A stretch of 64,000 bases of DNA. It comes from Cryobacterium suzukii. GTDB lineage: Bacteria > Actinomycetota > Actinomycetes > Actinomycetales > Microbacteriaceae. The stretch lies in NCBI RefSeq assembly GCF_004403185.1, contig NZ_SOHJ01000001.1:94836-158835 (forward strand). Direction: 5' to 3'. Shown here in pieces: positions 42,675 through 53,548 of this stretch. How positions within the stretch are numbered: position 1 is the stretch's first letter; each line of letters starts with the position of its first letter. The notes under the pieces were generated by a model. The model saw nothing but the letters and a program-made list of their open reading frames with translations, did not search any database and was not told the origin of the DNA. Both the position numbers and the translations under genes were made by a program.

Positions 42675-44108
42675 TCAGCAGCTCTGCTCCACGACTCGAT
42701 CGGATGCTTCCTGGAAGCGGGCGAATCGTTCCTCGATACGGTCGGATGGCTCAGGTTGAGACAACAATGCCTCTTCTTCGTCGATGACGAGAGCCGGCCA
42801 TCCTGCAATCGCTCCGGCGAGGAGGGCCGCTCCCAGTGCAGTGGCATTCTCGATGCGTCGACCGGTCACGGGTTGCCCGAGAACGTTTGCGGCTAGTTGC
42901 CGAATTCCAGGATGCTTGCTGCCACCCCCGACCATTTGGATGAGTCCCGCGTGCCCGGGTAGCTGCTCTATCGCACGGCGGAGCCCGAAAAGCATCCCTT
43001 CGACGGCCGTGGCGGCGAGCATGTCACGACTGGTGCTGAGCCCGATTCCTTGCCAGCCTGCGTTCGATGCGTGAGTGAGTGCGGGGATGCGTTCGCCGGC
43101 AAAGTACGGCAGGAAAACGGCTTCATCGTTGGGAATCGATAAATATGGCGATTCGTAGATCTCGCTCCACTCCATGGCGAGCAGCTCGCGTACGCGTCGG
43201 AGGGCGAGGCCACCGTTCAACGGGGCGGCCATTCCGAAGTAGGACTCGCTTGCGGACCGGAATGAATGAAAAGTAGGTTGCGCAGTGGCGGCCGGTGTGA
43301 TGTCGGCCACGAGCGCCTGTACACCAGAGCCCACGATGATCGACAACGCTGCAGACCCGGTGTTGATCGCTGTCAAGGTGGCGGCGACATCACCGCATCC
43401 AACAGAAACCGGGATACCCGCTGGGAGGCTCCAACTCGCCGCAGTTGCCGAATCAAGACGCCCGGCAACGCTGCTGCTGGGCCGGATTTCGGGGAATAGC
43501 GAAGCGCGGATGCCCAACTCAGCAGCGAGCTCACGGTGCCATCCATCGTTCACAACATCCCAGAGCAGCGTTGCGGAGGCGTCGGACGCGTCGGTGACCA
43601 GAACTCCTGGAATGAGTCGTGTACGGAGCCAATCTTTCGGAGACAGGAACCGATGGGCACTGCGGTACTGATCGGGCCAGTGACGTTCCGCCCAGAGCAG
43701 AAGAGGCCCCGCCATTCCGGGGCCTAAAGGGTTGGCCAGCGCACTCCTTATATGCGGCGCGATTGCGCGCCACGTCTCGACTTCGGCACGCGCCCGGGTA
43801 TCTGGCCACAGTAGCGCTGGGGCGATAGCCTCTCCGCGCTCGTCGACGAGGAGGACCCCGTGCATCTGCCCATCGATACCGACTGCTTCTATCTGTGCAT
43901 CTCGTGCCAGCTGCAGGAGTTGACCGACGACCGTGCGTGCTGCCAATTCCCATTTGGCAGCATCGATTTGAGCCCATCCGCTGTGCGGGGAGTCGAATTC
44001 GTACTCGGCGGAAGCCGTCGCCCAGACGCGTCCGTCATGGCGAAGGAGAGTGCCCTTGAGCCCGCTTGTTCCCAGATCCAGTCCAAGAACGCACCCTGTG
44101 TCAGCCAT
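42675..44108 (-). CDS. FGGY-family carbohydrate kinase (xylulokinase-like)
   Basis: The 477-residue kinase phosphorylates a sugar using ATP. The phosphate-1 motif is 'GLDLGTSGLKGTLLRHDG', the xylulokinase-type motif is 'AVGIDGQMHGVLL', and the second-domain catalytic Asp is in 'VGCGDVAATL'. The ATP-binding 'QMVGGGSKHPGIRQLAANVL' segment is present. A GAAGGAAG ribosome-binding site precedes the ATG. No sugar transporter or isomerase is adjacent, so D-xylulose is only the most likely substrate. It is divergent from the F420 transporter genes. Confidence 0.82.
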   Translation of the reverse strand: MADTGCVLGLDLGTSGLKGTLLRHDGRVWATASAEYEFDSPHSGWAQIDAAKWELAARTVVGQLLQLARDAQIEAVGIDGQMHGVLLVDERGEAIAPALLWPDTRARAEVETWRAIAPHIRSALANPLGPGMAGPLLLWAERHWPDQYRSAHRFLSPKDWLRTRLIPGVLVTDASDASATLLWDVVNDGWHRELAAELGIRASLFPEIRPSSSVAGRLDSATAASWSLPAGIPVSVGCGDVAATLTAINTGSAALSIIVGSGVQALVADITPAATAQPTFHSFRSASESYFGMAAPLNGGLALRRVRELLAMEWSEIYESPYLSIPNDEAVFLPYFAGERIPALTHASNAGWQGIGLSTSRDMLAATAVEGMLFGLRRAIEQLPGHAGLIQMVGGGSKHPGIRQLAANVLGQPVTGRRIENATALGAALLAGAIAGWPALVIDEEEALLSQPEPSDRIEERFARFQEASDRVVEQSC

Positions 44109-44311
44109 GTTCTTCCTTCAGGAATTGATCGGTCGATGTTGTAGGGGTCGCGGAGTGGGACCCGTCCGCACTCATCTAGAGTTTAGGCAGACCACCGGTT
44201 TGCTTTGACCGGTTCTGCTGGCCTGGATTTGGGCCGAGGTCCACCATTGTTCCGCCAGTTTGCGGTCGCGTTGCCTCGTGCGACGAGCCGCGACGAGCCG
44301 AAAGAGACCTC

Positions 44312-45301
44312 ATGAATCGACTTACCGTGTGCCTGGCTGCGCTGGCGACCTCGACCCTGCTGCTGAGCGGATGCGCCGCCGCCGCCACGCCAGCCACCAC
44401 CCCCGCCGAGACTCCCGCCGCTGGTGCAAGCTATCCGGTGACAGCCTTTAACTGTGACCGGGTCGTTACTGTCGAGTCAGCCCCCGAACGTATCGTGTCG
44501 ATCAAATCGTCGGCGACCGAACTGTTGTTGGCCCTCGGCGTCGGCGACCGCATCGTGGGTTCGGCCTTTCTCGACGGCCCGCTGCCAGAGTCGCTCGAAA
44601 CGAAAGGCGCCGACCTCAACGTGATCAGCGACTTTCTGCCCGGTCAGGAGGCCGTACTCGGGCTGAACCCCGACTTCATCTACGGGGGCTGGGAATCCAA
44701 CTTCACCGCGGACGGTGCGGGAGAACGTGACGCCCTAGAGACGCTCGGCGTTGGCACCTACGTCTCCCCCGCTGCGTGCAAGGGCGAGCGGATGCCCAAC
44801 CCCCTCACCTTCGACACCGTGTTCACCGAAATTGAGGAAGCCGGCGCAATCTTTGGGGCAGCGCCCGCCGCCGCCGACCTGGTCAGCACCCTGCGGGACG
44901 AATTGGCCGCGCTCGAACCGACCTCCACGGACACATCCGCCCTCTGGTACTCCAGCGGTACCACCACGCCCTACGTCGGCGCCGGCATCGGCTCGCCGGA
45001 AATGATCATGAAGGCCGCGGGCCTGACCAATATTTTCGCTGACGTGAGCGACACCTGGACCTCGGTGGGCTGGGAATCGGTCATTGAGGCCAATCCGAGC
45101 GTCATTGTGCTGGTCGACGCCACGTGGAACACGGCCGCCTCAAAGATCGCCCACCTCGAATCGGACCCGGCCACCCAGGTGCTCGATGCCGTGAAAAACC
45201 AGCGCTATATCATCCTGCCGTTCGCCTCGACCGAGGCCGGCATCCGCAACGTAGAAGCGGCGTCCTCCGCAATCACCCAGCTAGCCGACCTGAACGAGTG
45301 A
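44312..45301 (+). CDS. Substrate-binding lipoprotein of proposed F420-0/precursor ABC importer
   Basis: The 329-residue lipoprotein has the lipobox LSGC at about residues 18-21, then a BtuF/FhuD-like fold with 'SAPERIVSIKSSATELLLAL' and 'TWTSVGWESVIEANPSVIVL'. It matches the small actinobacterial clade (TIGR03868) proposed to bind F420-0, which travels with a FecCD-type permease and an ATPase next to cofE and an F420-dependent dehydrogenase. The same arrangement is present here. The ligand has not been proven, and FO is an alternative here because cofD and cofC are also present. Confidence 0.8.
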   Translation: MNRLTVCLAALATSTLLLSGCAAAATPATTPAETPAAGASYPVTAFNCDRVVTVESAPERIVSIKSSATELLLALGVGDRIVGSAFLDGPLPESLETKGADLNVISDFLPGQEAVLGLNPDFIYGGWESNFTADGAGERDALETLGVGTYVSPAACKGERMPNPLTFDTVFTEIEEAGAIFGAAPAAADLVSTLRDELAALEPTSTDTSALWYSSGTTTPYVGAGIGSPEMIMKAAGLTNIFADVSDTWTSVGWESVIEANPSVIVLVDATWNTAASKIAHLESDPATQVLDAVKNQRYIILPFASTEAGIRNVEAASSAITQLADLNE

Positions 45302-45323
45302 TCTTGTCCAGTCGGGAACTGCG

Positions 45324-46330
45324 GTGACTCGAAGCAGATACCTCGGGTGGTTCCTCGCGGCCACCATCACTTTGATTCTGGCGTGTGGGGTTGCGGTGAC
45401 CATCGGGCCTGCCGCCGTGTCCCTTGGGCAGGTGGCGGGCAGTATCGGCGCCCACCTCGGCCTCGCGACGGAACCGGTTCCGATCCTCATCGACTCCATC
45501 GTCTGGCAGCTGCGACTGCCCCGCGTGCTCACGGCTGCGCTGGTCGGCGCCGGCCTCGCGCTGAGCGGCGCCGTGATGCAGAGCGTGACGCGCAACCCCC
45601 TCGCCGACCCATACCTGCTCGGGCTCTCGAGCGGGGCATCCGTCGGTGCGGTCTGCGTCGTGATTCTCGGTATCGGCTTTTTTCTGCCGGCCGCGGCTTT
45701 TGCCGGCGCTCTACTCGCCCTCGTCGCGACTCTGAGCATCGCCAGGGTCGGCGGCACTATCACCCCGGTGCGGGCCGTACTGGCGGGGCTCGCCATCGCG
45801 CAGCTCGCCGGCGCCCTGACATCATTCATCATTTTCTGGGCTGCCAAGGGCGACTCCTACCGTGAGATTCTCAACTGGCTGCTCGGCTCGGTGGCTGGCG
45901 CCACCTGGCAGAGCGTCGCGATCGCGGCGACGGCCGTGGCCGTCGTCGGCACGGGCATCCTGTTGTCCGCGACCCGGCTCGACGCCTTCGCCTTCGGTGA
46001 CACCTCGGCGGCGAGCCTCGGCATCAACGTGAACCGCACCCGCTGGGCGCTGCTCGGATCGGTCGCGCTGCTGACCGGCGCGATGGTGGCCGTCAGCGGG
46101 TCGATCGGATTCGTCGGGCTCATTCTGCCGCACCTCGTGCGCGGCGTCAGCGGCCCGGGGCACCGCCGGCTCCTACCGCTGGTAGCGGTCTGCGGCGCGC
46201 TGTTTCTGGTCATCGCCGACACGCTCGCGCGCACGGTGTTTGATCCGCGCGAGTTGCCGGTGGGCATCATCACCGCGTTCATTGGCGTGCCGGTCTTTAT
46301 TCTGCTGATCAAGAAGAAGAAGTCGCACCT

Positions 46331-46340
<10 letters not shown>
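45324..46340 (+). CDS. FecCD-type permease of the proposed F420-precursor importer
   Basis: The 338-residue membrane protein has about ten hydrophobic helices of the BtuC/FecCD fold, with 'LPRVLTAALVGAGLALSGAV' and 'RNPLADPYLLGLSSGASVGA', the conserved segment before the third helix. It corresponds to the permease of the same proposed cassette (TIGR03869). GTG 45324 lies 22 bp after the binding-protein stop; the ATPase gene overlaps its end by ten bases. Confidence 0.85.
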
Positions 46341-47115
<775 letters not shown>

Positions 47116-47119
<4 letters not shown>

Positions 47120-48093
47120 GGAACGTGACCGTACTGGCTGGCGGCGTCGGTGGCGCCCGCTTCACCCGCGGGCTGCTGGCCCACCTCGCCACGGCCGCCC
47201 CCGACGCAGCCGTGACGGTAATCGTGAACACCGGCGACGACCTGTGGCTCGACGGTCTGCGCATCTGCCCCGACCTCGACACCGTCATGTACACCCTCGG
47301 CGGCGGCATCAACGAAGAGCAGGGCTGGGGCCGTCCAGAGGAAACCCGGCGGGCCTCCTCGGAGATTGCCGCCTACGGCCGGGGCTGGTCGTGGTTCACG
47401 CTCGGCGATCTCGACCTTGCCACGCACATCGTGCGCACCGATCTGCTGCGAAGCGGGTCGACCCTCAGCGAAGCGACTGAATTTCTCTGCCGTCGCTGGC
47501 AGCCAGGAGTGCGGCTGCTGCCGATGAGTGACCACCCCATCGAAACTCACGTATGCCTCGCTGAGAATATTGATGAGCACGCGGCCGGTGATTATATTCA
47601 TTTTGAAGAATGGTGGGTGCGTTACCGCGCCAGGGTGGCCGTGACCGGGTTTGAGCAGCGAGGGCCGGCCGACGCGGTCGCAGCCCCCGGCGTGCTTGAA
47701 GCCATCCAAACGGCCGACCTCATCGTGCTTCCGCCGTCAAACCCGGTCGTGTCAATCGGCACAATCCTGGCCGTACCCGGCGTTCGTGCGGCCCTGCGCT
47801 CCACGACCGCCCGGGTGGTCGGGGTGTCCCCGATTATCGGCGGCGCGGCCGTGCGTGGCATGGCCGATGCCTGCCTGCACACGATCGGAGTCGAAACGAG
47901 CGCCCTCGCCGTCGGACTGCATTACGGCTCCCGCAGTCAAGGCGGGGTGCTGGACGCGTGGCTCGTCGATGAAACGGATGCCGCGGCGCTGCCCGCGCTG
48001 GCGGCCGCCGGCATCCGTTCTGCTGCGGCGCCACTGTGGATGACCGACCTGCCCACCACGACCGCGATCGCCGCCGCCGTACTCGCTCTCTGA
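47116..48093 (+). CDS. cofD: 2-phospho-L-lactate transferase CofD (F420-0 synthesis)
   Basis: CofD (FbiA) joins the activated phospholactate or phosphoenolpyruvate moiety to FO, forming (dehydro-)F420-0. The 325-residue protein has the family N-terminus 'VTVLAGGVGGARFTRGLLAH', 'NTGDDLWLDGLRICPDLDTV' and 'VVGVSPIIGGAAVRGMADAC'. It follows the importer genes with a four-base overlap and is convergent with cofC, with one base between the stops. Its presence means this organism can build F420-0 if it has FO. Confidence 0.92.
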
Positions 48094-48094
48094 A

Positions 48095-48772
48095 CTAGCG
48101 CTGGGCGAGCAGCGCGCTCGTGTGCGGGCCGAGCCCAAGTGCCCGGGCCACGTCGAGGTCGGCAACGGTGTCGACATCGTGGCGCAGCCTCGACGTAGCG
48201 GGCAGGTCAAGCACGACGTGCCCGGCGGCCTGGTGCGCGGCGAGTGAGCCGACTCCGAACTGCGGCGTGAACGAGATGCCAGCACGGGCAAACAGACTCG
48301 TCGTTCCCACGCCTTCCGCGTCGGGTACGACGGACCGTGTGTGCTGCGCGGCGAGCGCGAAGGCGGTGTCAAGGTCGGCCGGGTGCAGTGCTGGCAGGTC
48401 CCCGGTCAGCACGGCCAGATTCGCGTCGGGCTGGTCAAGACGCGCGGCAACGATGCCCTGCCTGATCGCTGCATTCAACCGGGCATGCCCCGTTTCAGCG
48501 CCGGGCGCCTCGGGCACGATGACCGCGCCGAGCCCGGCGAGCGGCGCGCCCAGACGTGCACTCGCGGTCACCACGAACACGCGAGCCACAGCGGATGCCG
48601 CCACCAGCGCCGCCACAGTGTCGAGCGCGAACGCATCGGCGAGCGCCGCCCGTGCCGGCCCACCCCCGAGTCTGCTCTTCGCCTCCGAGCTCCCCTTGAC
48701 GGGAACGACGACCACCCAGCTCGCCGTGGCCGGCTGCGGCATTCGGTCGTCTGTGCCGCGTGTTTCGTCCAT
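48095..48772 (-). CDS. cofC: 2-phospho-L-lactate guanylyltransferase CofC/FbiD
   Basis: CofC activates phospholactate (or phosphoenolpyruvate in FbiD) with GTP to give the substrate for CofD. The 225-residue nucleotidyltransferase has 'VVVVPVKGSSEAKSRLGG' at the N-terminus, 'NLAVLTGDLPALHPADLDTA' and 'VVPDAEGVGTTSLFARAG', the GTP-site motifs of the family. A TAGCGT -10 hexamer lies six bases before the ATG, so it is probably a leaderless, separately transcribed gene although it works in the same pathway as cofD. Confidence 0.9.
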   Translation of the reverse strand: MDETRGTDDRMPQPATASWVVVVPVKGSSEAKSRLGGGPARAALADAFALDTVAALVAASAVARVFVVTASARLGAPLAGLGAVIVPEAPGAETGHARLNAAIRQGIVAARLDQPDANLAVLTGDLPALHPADLDTAFALAAQHTRSVVPDAEGVGTTSLFARAGISFTPQFGVGSLAAHQAAGHVVLDLPATSRLRHDVDTVADLDVARALGLGPHTSALLAQR

Positions 48773-48778
48773 GGCAAA

Positions 48779-48784
48779 ACGCTA
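48779..48784 (-). promoter_or_regulatory. -10 element TAGCGT of leaderless cofC
   Basis: The minus-strand TAGCGT ends six bases before the ATG of cofC. Confidence 0.5.
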
Positions 48785-48880
48785 GCAGCGTCATGCACAG
48801 TCGACGCGCGGTAGCCTCAAGAGTCGACTGCAACCATCCGTCGACCCGAATACGTTCGTTTGAACTACCCAGGAGGTTTT

Positions 48881-49231
48881 ATGTCAGTCACCACCCAAGC
48901 GCGTACGCTGTCCATGTCGATCACCACCTACCTCGAACGCAGCGCGAGCGCCAGACCCGCGTCTGCCAGAGCGACCTTCACCGAGAACGCGGTCGTTGTC
49001 GATGATGGCAAGACCTATACGGGCGAGGTGGCCATCGCCGCCTGGCTCGCCGGCAGCGTTGCCGAGTTCGAGTACACGACCACCCTGCTGCGCACCGACA
49101 CAGACGAGTCGTCGACGACCGTCGTCAACCGCGTCGAGGGCAACTTTCCGGGCCGCAGTGTCGACCTGAACTATCGTTTCGAGCTCGACGCCGAGAGCGG
49201 CCTGATCCAGGCCCTTACGATCTCGATCTAG
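48881..49231 (+). CDS. NTF2-like (SnoaL-type) protein
   Basis: The 116-residue protein has the NTF2-like pattern: an N-terminal helix, '[20 protein letters not shown]', '[20 protein letters not shown]' and the C-terminal strands '[20 protein letters not shown]'. The ligand is unknown. AGGAGG lies four bases before the ATG, and TAGCCT at 48812-48817 is a possible -10. It is divergent from cofC and convergent with cofE, whose stop overlaps its last four bases; a link to F420 metabolism is only positional. Confidence 0.75.
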   Translation: MSVTTQARTLSMSITTYLERSASARPASARATFTENAVVVDDGKTYTGEVAIAAWLAGSVAEFEYTTTLLRTDTDESSTTVVNRVEGNFPGRSVDLNYRFELDAESGLIQALTISI

Positions 49232-50070
49232 GCTCTTCCATCCGCGAGCCCCGCGGCGTAGCCAACGGCGTACCCCTCGGCATATCCCTCGGTAGAGGCT
49301 TCCGCCGTGCCGAGACGGAACATGTCGCTGTCGCTCGGGCGCTGCAGCGCCCGAGCGCCAGGAAGGGCCAGGTCACCGACCAAGCGGCCGAGTCCGCGTA
49401 CCACGGCGACCGGGTTGCCGCTGGTCTTGCCCTTGACCAGATCGGCAGCGGCAGCGATCTCGTCGGCGACGGCCGCGACGGTGACGTCGAGGCGGCGGCC
49501 AGAGGTATCCGCTGTGCCGCGCAGATCGTCGAGCACCGCAAACCCGGCCGCGCCAATGGCCATGTCGGTCTGGCCTTCCCGCCAGGGGCGCCCGGCGGTA
49601 TCGGTCACCAACACGCCGAGCCGCAGCCCGGTGCGCTCCCGGAGGGCAGCGCAGATGACGCGCGCGGATGAATCCGGATCCACCGGCAGTAGCAGCACCA
49701 CTCCATCGGGGGCATTGCTGGTGTCGACGCCAGCCGCAGCCATGACCAGGCCCTGCCGGTTTTCGACGATGCGCGTGACCCCGCCGGGGTGCGCCCGCGA
49801 CGCCACGACGCGCACGGTCTCGTCGGTGATCGCCTGCTCCCGATCCACCGCCGCTACGACGCGACCCTCGGCTTTTGAGACAATTTTGCTGGTAATGGCC
49901 ACGATATCGCCGTCGAGCAGGCGCGACTGCGCCGCCTCCGCGATCAGGCCGGCAAGGTCGTCGCCGGCCTGAATCTCGCCGAATCCACTGAGCGTGAACA
50001 CCTTGAGGCCGAACAGTTCCATAGCGCCCACTTCTGCGGCGGCAGCGTCGGGCTGGGAATCGTACGGCAT
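49228..50070 (-). CDS. cofE: Coenzyme F420-0:L-glutamate ligase CofE
   Basis: CofE adds L-glutamate residues to F420-0 using GTP. The 280-residue protein is the stand-alone CofE domain; the FMN-binding C-terminal half of mycobacterial FbiB is absent. Signatures are '[20 protein letters not shown]', '[20 protein letters not shown]' and '[20 protein letters not shown]'. The last about 20 residues form an odd GYAxGYAxGYAxG tail. The ATG follows the stop of the F420-dependent dehydrogenase gene directly, so the two are translationally coupled. Confidence 0.92.
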   Translation of the reverse strand: MPYDSQPDAAAAEVGAMELFGLKVFTLSGFGEIQAGDDLAGLIAEAAQSRLLDGDIVAITSKIVSKAEGRVVAAVDREQAITDETVRVVASRAHPGGVTRIVENRQGLVMAAAGVDTSNAPDGVVLLLPVDPDSSARVICAALRERTGLRLGVLVTDTAGRPWREGQTDMAIGAAGFAVLDDLRGTADTSGRRLDVTVAAVADEIAAAADLVKGKTSGNPVAVVRGLGRLVGDLALPGARALQRPSDSDMFRLGTAEASTEGYAEGYAVGYAAGLADGRA

Positions 50071-51072
50071 CTACCGAACGAGCTTCGGCAGAACGGATGC
50101 ACCAAAGACGTCGATCCACTGCTTCTGATTGCGGCCTACGTTGTGCAGGTAGATGCGATCAAAGCCGAGGTCGACGAACTTCTGAATGTACTTGCGGTGC
50201 TCGTCGGGGTCGGCCGAAATAATCATGCGGCCCTCGAAGTCCTCCGGGCGCACCAGCTTGGCCATCTGCTCGAACTCGAACGGCGAACGGATGTCGCCCT
50301 TCGGAAACTTCATGCCCCCGTTCGGCCACTCGTGCAGCGCATTGGTCATGGCCTCTTCGTCGGTCTCAGCCCAGCTCATGTGCAGCTGCAGCACCTTGGG
50401 CATGATCGAGGGGTCCTTGCCGGCTTCGCGGGCACCGTCGTCGAACTTGCCGAACAGCATCGAGATCTTCTCCAGTGGGGCACCGACCGTAATGAGGCCG
50501 TCGGCGAGCCTGCCCGCACGCTTGGCGGTGACCGGGCCGGCGGTGGCGACCAGGATCTCGGGGGCCACCTCTGGCATGGTCCACAGCCGAGTCGACTCGA
50601 GCTTGAAGAACTGGCCGGAGTGCTTGACATCCTTGCCCGCGATCGAGCCGGCGAACAGCTTCGAGATGATTTCGATGGCCTCGAACATGCGGTTGATGCG
50701 CTCGGGCGCTTCGGGCCAGTAACCACCAACGATGTGCTCGTTCAGGGCCTCGCCGGACCCCAACCCCAGCCAGTGCCTGCCGGGATACATCGAAGCAAGT
50801 GTGGCCGAAGCCTGAGCCACCATCGCCGGGTGCCAGCGAAAAGTCGGGGCGGTCACGCCGGGACCGAAATCGCCCTTGGTGCGCTCGGCGATGGAGGCGA
50901 GCACGCTCCAGACGAAGCTTGACTGACCCTGGGCCGGAACCCACGGTTGAAAGTGATCGGCCGCCATGACGCCGGTGAAACCGTGCTCCTCGGCGTACGA
51001 CGAGAGCGCGACCGCCTCAGCCGGTGCGAACTGCTCCAACATGGCCGCGTAGCCAATCTGCAACTCCGTCAT
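50071..51072 (-). CDS. F420-dependent glucose-6-phosphate dehydrogenase-family oxidoreductase
   Basis: The 333-residue luciferase-like TIM-barrel enzyme probably reduces F420 with a sugar phosphate. The N-terminal 'GVMAADHFQPWVPAQGQSSF' and 'TAPTFRWHPAMVAQASATLA', then 'GRHWLGLGSGEALNEHIVGG', match the FGD/TIGR03557 group. Whether the substrate is glucose-6-phosphate or another alcohol is open. ATG 51072 is preferred over 51120, which adds a basic, unconserved stretch. The pairing with cofE and the importer matches the known fgd-cofE-importer arrangement of a marine microbacterium. Confidence 0.86.
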   Translation of the reverse strand: MTELQIGYAAMLEQFAPAEAVALSSYAEEHGFTGVMAADHFQPWVPAQGQSSFVWSVLASIAERTKGDFGPGVTAPTFRWHPAMVAQASATLASMYPGRHWLGLGSGEALNEHIVGGYWPEAPERINRMFEAIEIISKLFAGSIAGKDVKHSGQFFKLESTRLWTMPEVAPEILVATAGPVTAKRAGRLADGLITVGAPLEKISMLFGKFDDGAREAGKDPSIMPKVLQLHMSWAETDEEAMTNALHEWPNGGMKFPKGDIRSPFEFEQMAKLVRPEDFEGRMIISADPDEHRKYIQKFVDLGFDRIYLHNVGRNQKQWIDVFGASVLPKLVR

Positions 51073-51170
51073 TGTGACCTTCCTGCGCCTAAAGATTTTG
51101 TACCCATTCAATCGCAACACGAGCTGAAGCGCATTCGATACCGCGGAGGCGGCATCCGCTTGCCGCCTTA

Positions 51171-51176
51171 TAGGCT
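51171..51176 (+). promoter_or_regulatory. -10 element TAGGCT of leaderless xthA
   Basis: TAGGCT ends six bases before the ATG of the exonuclease III gene. No Shine-Dalgarno sequence is present. Confidence 0.5.
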
Positions 51177-51182
51177 GAGAGC

Positions 51183-52019
51183 ATGCGCATTGCCACCTGG
51201 AACGTCAACTCCGTACGTGCCCGCTCCGGGCGCATCGTCGACTGGATGGAACGCGAGGACATCGATGTTCTGGCCATGCAGGAGATCAAGTGCAAGCCCG
51301 AACAGTTTCCGTCCCAGGCATTTGAGGACGCCGGCTACGACCTCGCCATTCACGGCCTAAGCCAGTGGAATGGTGTGGCGTTTGCGAGCCGCGAACCGAT
51401 GACGGATGTCGTCACCGCCTTTCCGAATATGCCCGGCTTTCAAAAAGGTGCGGTTGGTCCAGATCAGCCGCTCGAGGCGCGCGCGCTCGGTGTAACCGTG
51501 AACGGCCTGCGGCTATGGAGCCTGTACGTGCCGAACGGGCGCGCTCTCGGTGACCCGCACTACGCCTACAAACTGGCCTGGCTGAACGCCCTCGAGGCCC
51601 ATGCGGCCGAGGAACTTAGCCGGCACCCCGCGCTTGCCCTGGCGATGATGGGCGACTGGAACGTCGCTCCCCGCGACGAGGATATGGGCGACCCGAGCTT
51701 CGTACCGGGCCTGTCCACCCACATCTCGCCCGAAGAACGTGCAGCGTTCGACGCCTTCGAGCAGGCCGGTCTGACCGACGTCGTGCGGCCGATCGTGCCG
51801 GAGGGCTTCACCTTCTGGGACTACAAGCAGCTGCGTTTTCCGCGCAACGAGGGCATGCGCATCGACTTCATCCTCGGCTCGCCGGCCTTCGCCGACCTCG
51901 TGACGGATGCCAGCATCCACCGTAACGAACGCAAGGGCGACGCCCCGAGCGACCACGTGCCGGTGCTCGTCGACCTCGACCTGGGCGGCGATGACGACGA
52001 CCGGCCGATGATCTTCTAA
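51183..52019 (+). CDS. xthA: Exodeoxyribonuclease III / AP endonuclease
   Basis: The 278-residue base-excision repair enzyme cleaves DNA 5' of abasic sites and removes 3' blocks. Its EEP-fold motifs are 'MRIATWNVNSVRARSGRIVD', the Mg2+ Glu in 'LAMQEIKCKPEQFP', 'LYVPNG', 'MMGDWNVAPRDEDM' and the catalytic 'APSDHVPVLVDLDL' at the end. The acidic C-terminus (GGDDDD) is a small extension. It is divergent from the F420-dependent dehydrogenase gene and is probably leaderless. Confidence 0.93.
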   Translation: MRIATWNVNSVRARSGRIVDWMEREDIDVLAMQEIKCKPEQFPSQAFEDAGYDLAIHGLSQWNGVAFASREPMTDVVTAFPNMPGFQKGAVGPDQPLEARALGVTVNGLRLWSLYVPNGRALGDPHYAYKLAWLNALEAHAAEELSRHPALALAMMGDWNVAPRDEDMGDPSFVPGLSTHISPEERAAFDAFEQAGLTDVVRPIVPEGFTFWDYKQLRFPRNEGMRIDFILGSPAFADLVTDASIHRNERKGDAPSDHVPVLVDLDLGGDDDDRPMIF

Positions 52020-52045
52020 ACCGCCGGCCACGTTCCAAGTGCTTG

Positions 52046-53548
52046 CTACGCGGAGACCTTTTCGCGAGCCTGGTACTTGGGATGGGCCTGTTCGGCAGCG
52101 GCGTCGAATTCAGCGTCGATGTCGGCGTTGGGCTTGTAGGTCGCGAGGGAAACCACGACGGCCACGATCAGGCTGGCAGCAAAGCCGGGCACAATCTCGT
52201 ACAGAACGTCGCCGAGCGCGGAGTTGCCCCAGACGAAGACGACGACGGCACCGGTGATCATGGAGGCCAGCGTGCCCGCGGTGGACAGCTTCTTCCAGTA
52301 CAGGGAGAGCAGCACCACCGGTCCGAAGGCAGCTCCGAATCCGGCCCAGGCAAAGCCGACCAGGTCAAGAATGGTCGAATTTTGCTGCAGGGCGATGAGT
52401 CCCGCAACGACCGCAACGAGCAGCACGCCGAGGCGTCCGAGCATGACCAGCTGCTTCGGAGAGGCGTCCTTGCCGACGATTCGATACAGGTCCTCGACCA
52501 GTGCCGAGGAGGAGACGATCAACTGCGAGGAGATAGTGCTCATGATGGCGGCCAGCACCGCAGCCAGCACGAGGCCGGCGATGAACGGGTGGAACAGCGT
52601 CTGCGAGAGCAGGAGGAAGACCGTTTCCGGGTTCGCGAGCGACAGGTCGGGGTTCTGCTGGAAGTATGCGATGCCGATAAGCGCAGTGGCGACGGCACCA
52701 AGAGCGGTGAGAATCATCCAGCCGATGCCGATCCGGCGGCCGGCCTTGGCATCCTGCGGGGTGCGCATGGCCATGAAGCGCACGATGATGTGCGGCTGTC
52801 CGACGTAGCCGAGGCCCCAGGCTGCGGCCGAAATGACGCCCAGCACTGACCCACCAGCGGTGAGGGAGAGCAGGTTCGGGTCAACTTGGCGGATGGAGTC
52901 GAGGGTGGCGGTGATGCCGCCGGTGGCGTTAAGAGCAACCAGCGGAACGGCGATCAGCGCGATGAGCATGAGGATTCCCTGGGCGACGTCGGTGAGCGTT
53001 GCGCCGAGAAAACCGCCAAACAGCGTGTAGAGCAAGGTGACGCCGGCCACGATCAGCATGCCGGTGAGGAAGGTGGACCCGAAGGACTCTTCGAAGAACA
53101 CGCCGCCGGCCACCATGCCGGACGACACATAGAACGTGAAGAAGACCAGGATGATGACACCGGAGACGACACGCAACAGGCGCGAGGTGTCTTTCAGTCG
53201 GTTCTCGAAGAAACTCGGAATGGTAATCGAGTTGTTCGACACCTCGGTGTACGAGCGCAGCCGCGGAGCAACGAACTTCCAGTTCAGCCAGGCACCGATG
53301 GTGAGGCCGATCGCTATCCACGCCTCGACGAGGCCGGACACGTAGATGGCTCCGGGGAGACCCAGCAGCAGCCAGCCGGACATGTCTGACGCGCCGGCGC
53401 TCAGCGCAGCGGTACCGGGTTTGAGGCCTCGGCCGGCGAGCATGTAGTCGTCAAGATCTTTGGTTTGCCGAAAGGCAAAATACCCGATGGCGACCATGCC
53501 AGCGAGGTATAAAACGATCGCGATTATCTGAAATGTTTGATCCGTCAA
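52046..53548 (-). CDS. putP: Sodium/proline symporter PutP
   Basis: The 500-residue Na+:solute symporter has about thirteen hydrophobic helices. PutP features include 'DYMLAGRGLKPGTAALSAGA' after the first helix, 'SDMSGWLLLGLPGAIYVSGL' and 'GYVGQPHIIVRFMAMRTPQD', the last typical of proline permeases. The start is TTG 53548, with AAAGGA seven bases upstream. There is no proline dehydrogenase gene next to it, so it may serve osmoprotection or nutrition. Confidence 0.92.
   Translation of the reverse strand: MTDQTFQIIAIVLYLAGMVAIGYFAFRQTKDLDDYMLAGRGLKPGTAALSAGASDMSGWLLLGLPGAIYVSGLVEAWIAIGLTIGAWLNWKFVAPRLRSYTEVSNNSITIPSFFENRLKDTSRLLRVVSGVIILVFFTFYVSSGMVAGGVFFEESFGSTFLTGMLIVAGVTLLYTLFGGFLGATLTDVAQGILMLIALIAVPLVALNATGGITATLDSIRQVDPNLLSLTAGGSVLGVISAAAWGLGYVGQPHIIVRFMAMRTPQDAKAGRRIGIGWMILTALGAVATALIGIAYFQQNPDLSLANPETVFLLLSQTLFHPFIAGLVLAAVLAAIMSTISSQLIVSSSALVEDLYRIVGKDASPKQLVMLGRLGVLLVAVVAGLIALQQNSTILDLVGFAWAGFGAAFGPVVLLSLYWKKLSTAGTLASMITGAVVVFVWGNSALGDVLYEIVPGFAASLIVAVVVSLATYKPNADIDAEFDAAAEQAHPKYQAREKVSA

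Noticed and set aside
44195..44214. Two ACCGGT palindromes between the FGGY kinase and F420 importer genes
   Set aside because: Six-base GC-rich palindromes are frequent here; spacing and context do not single them out as an operator.
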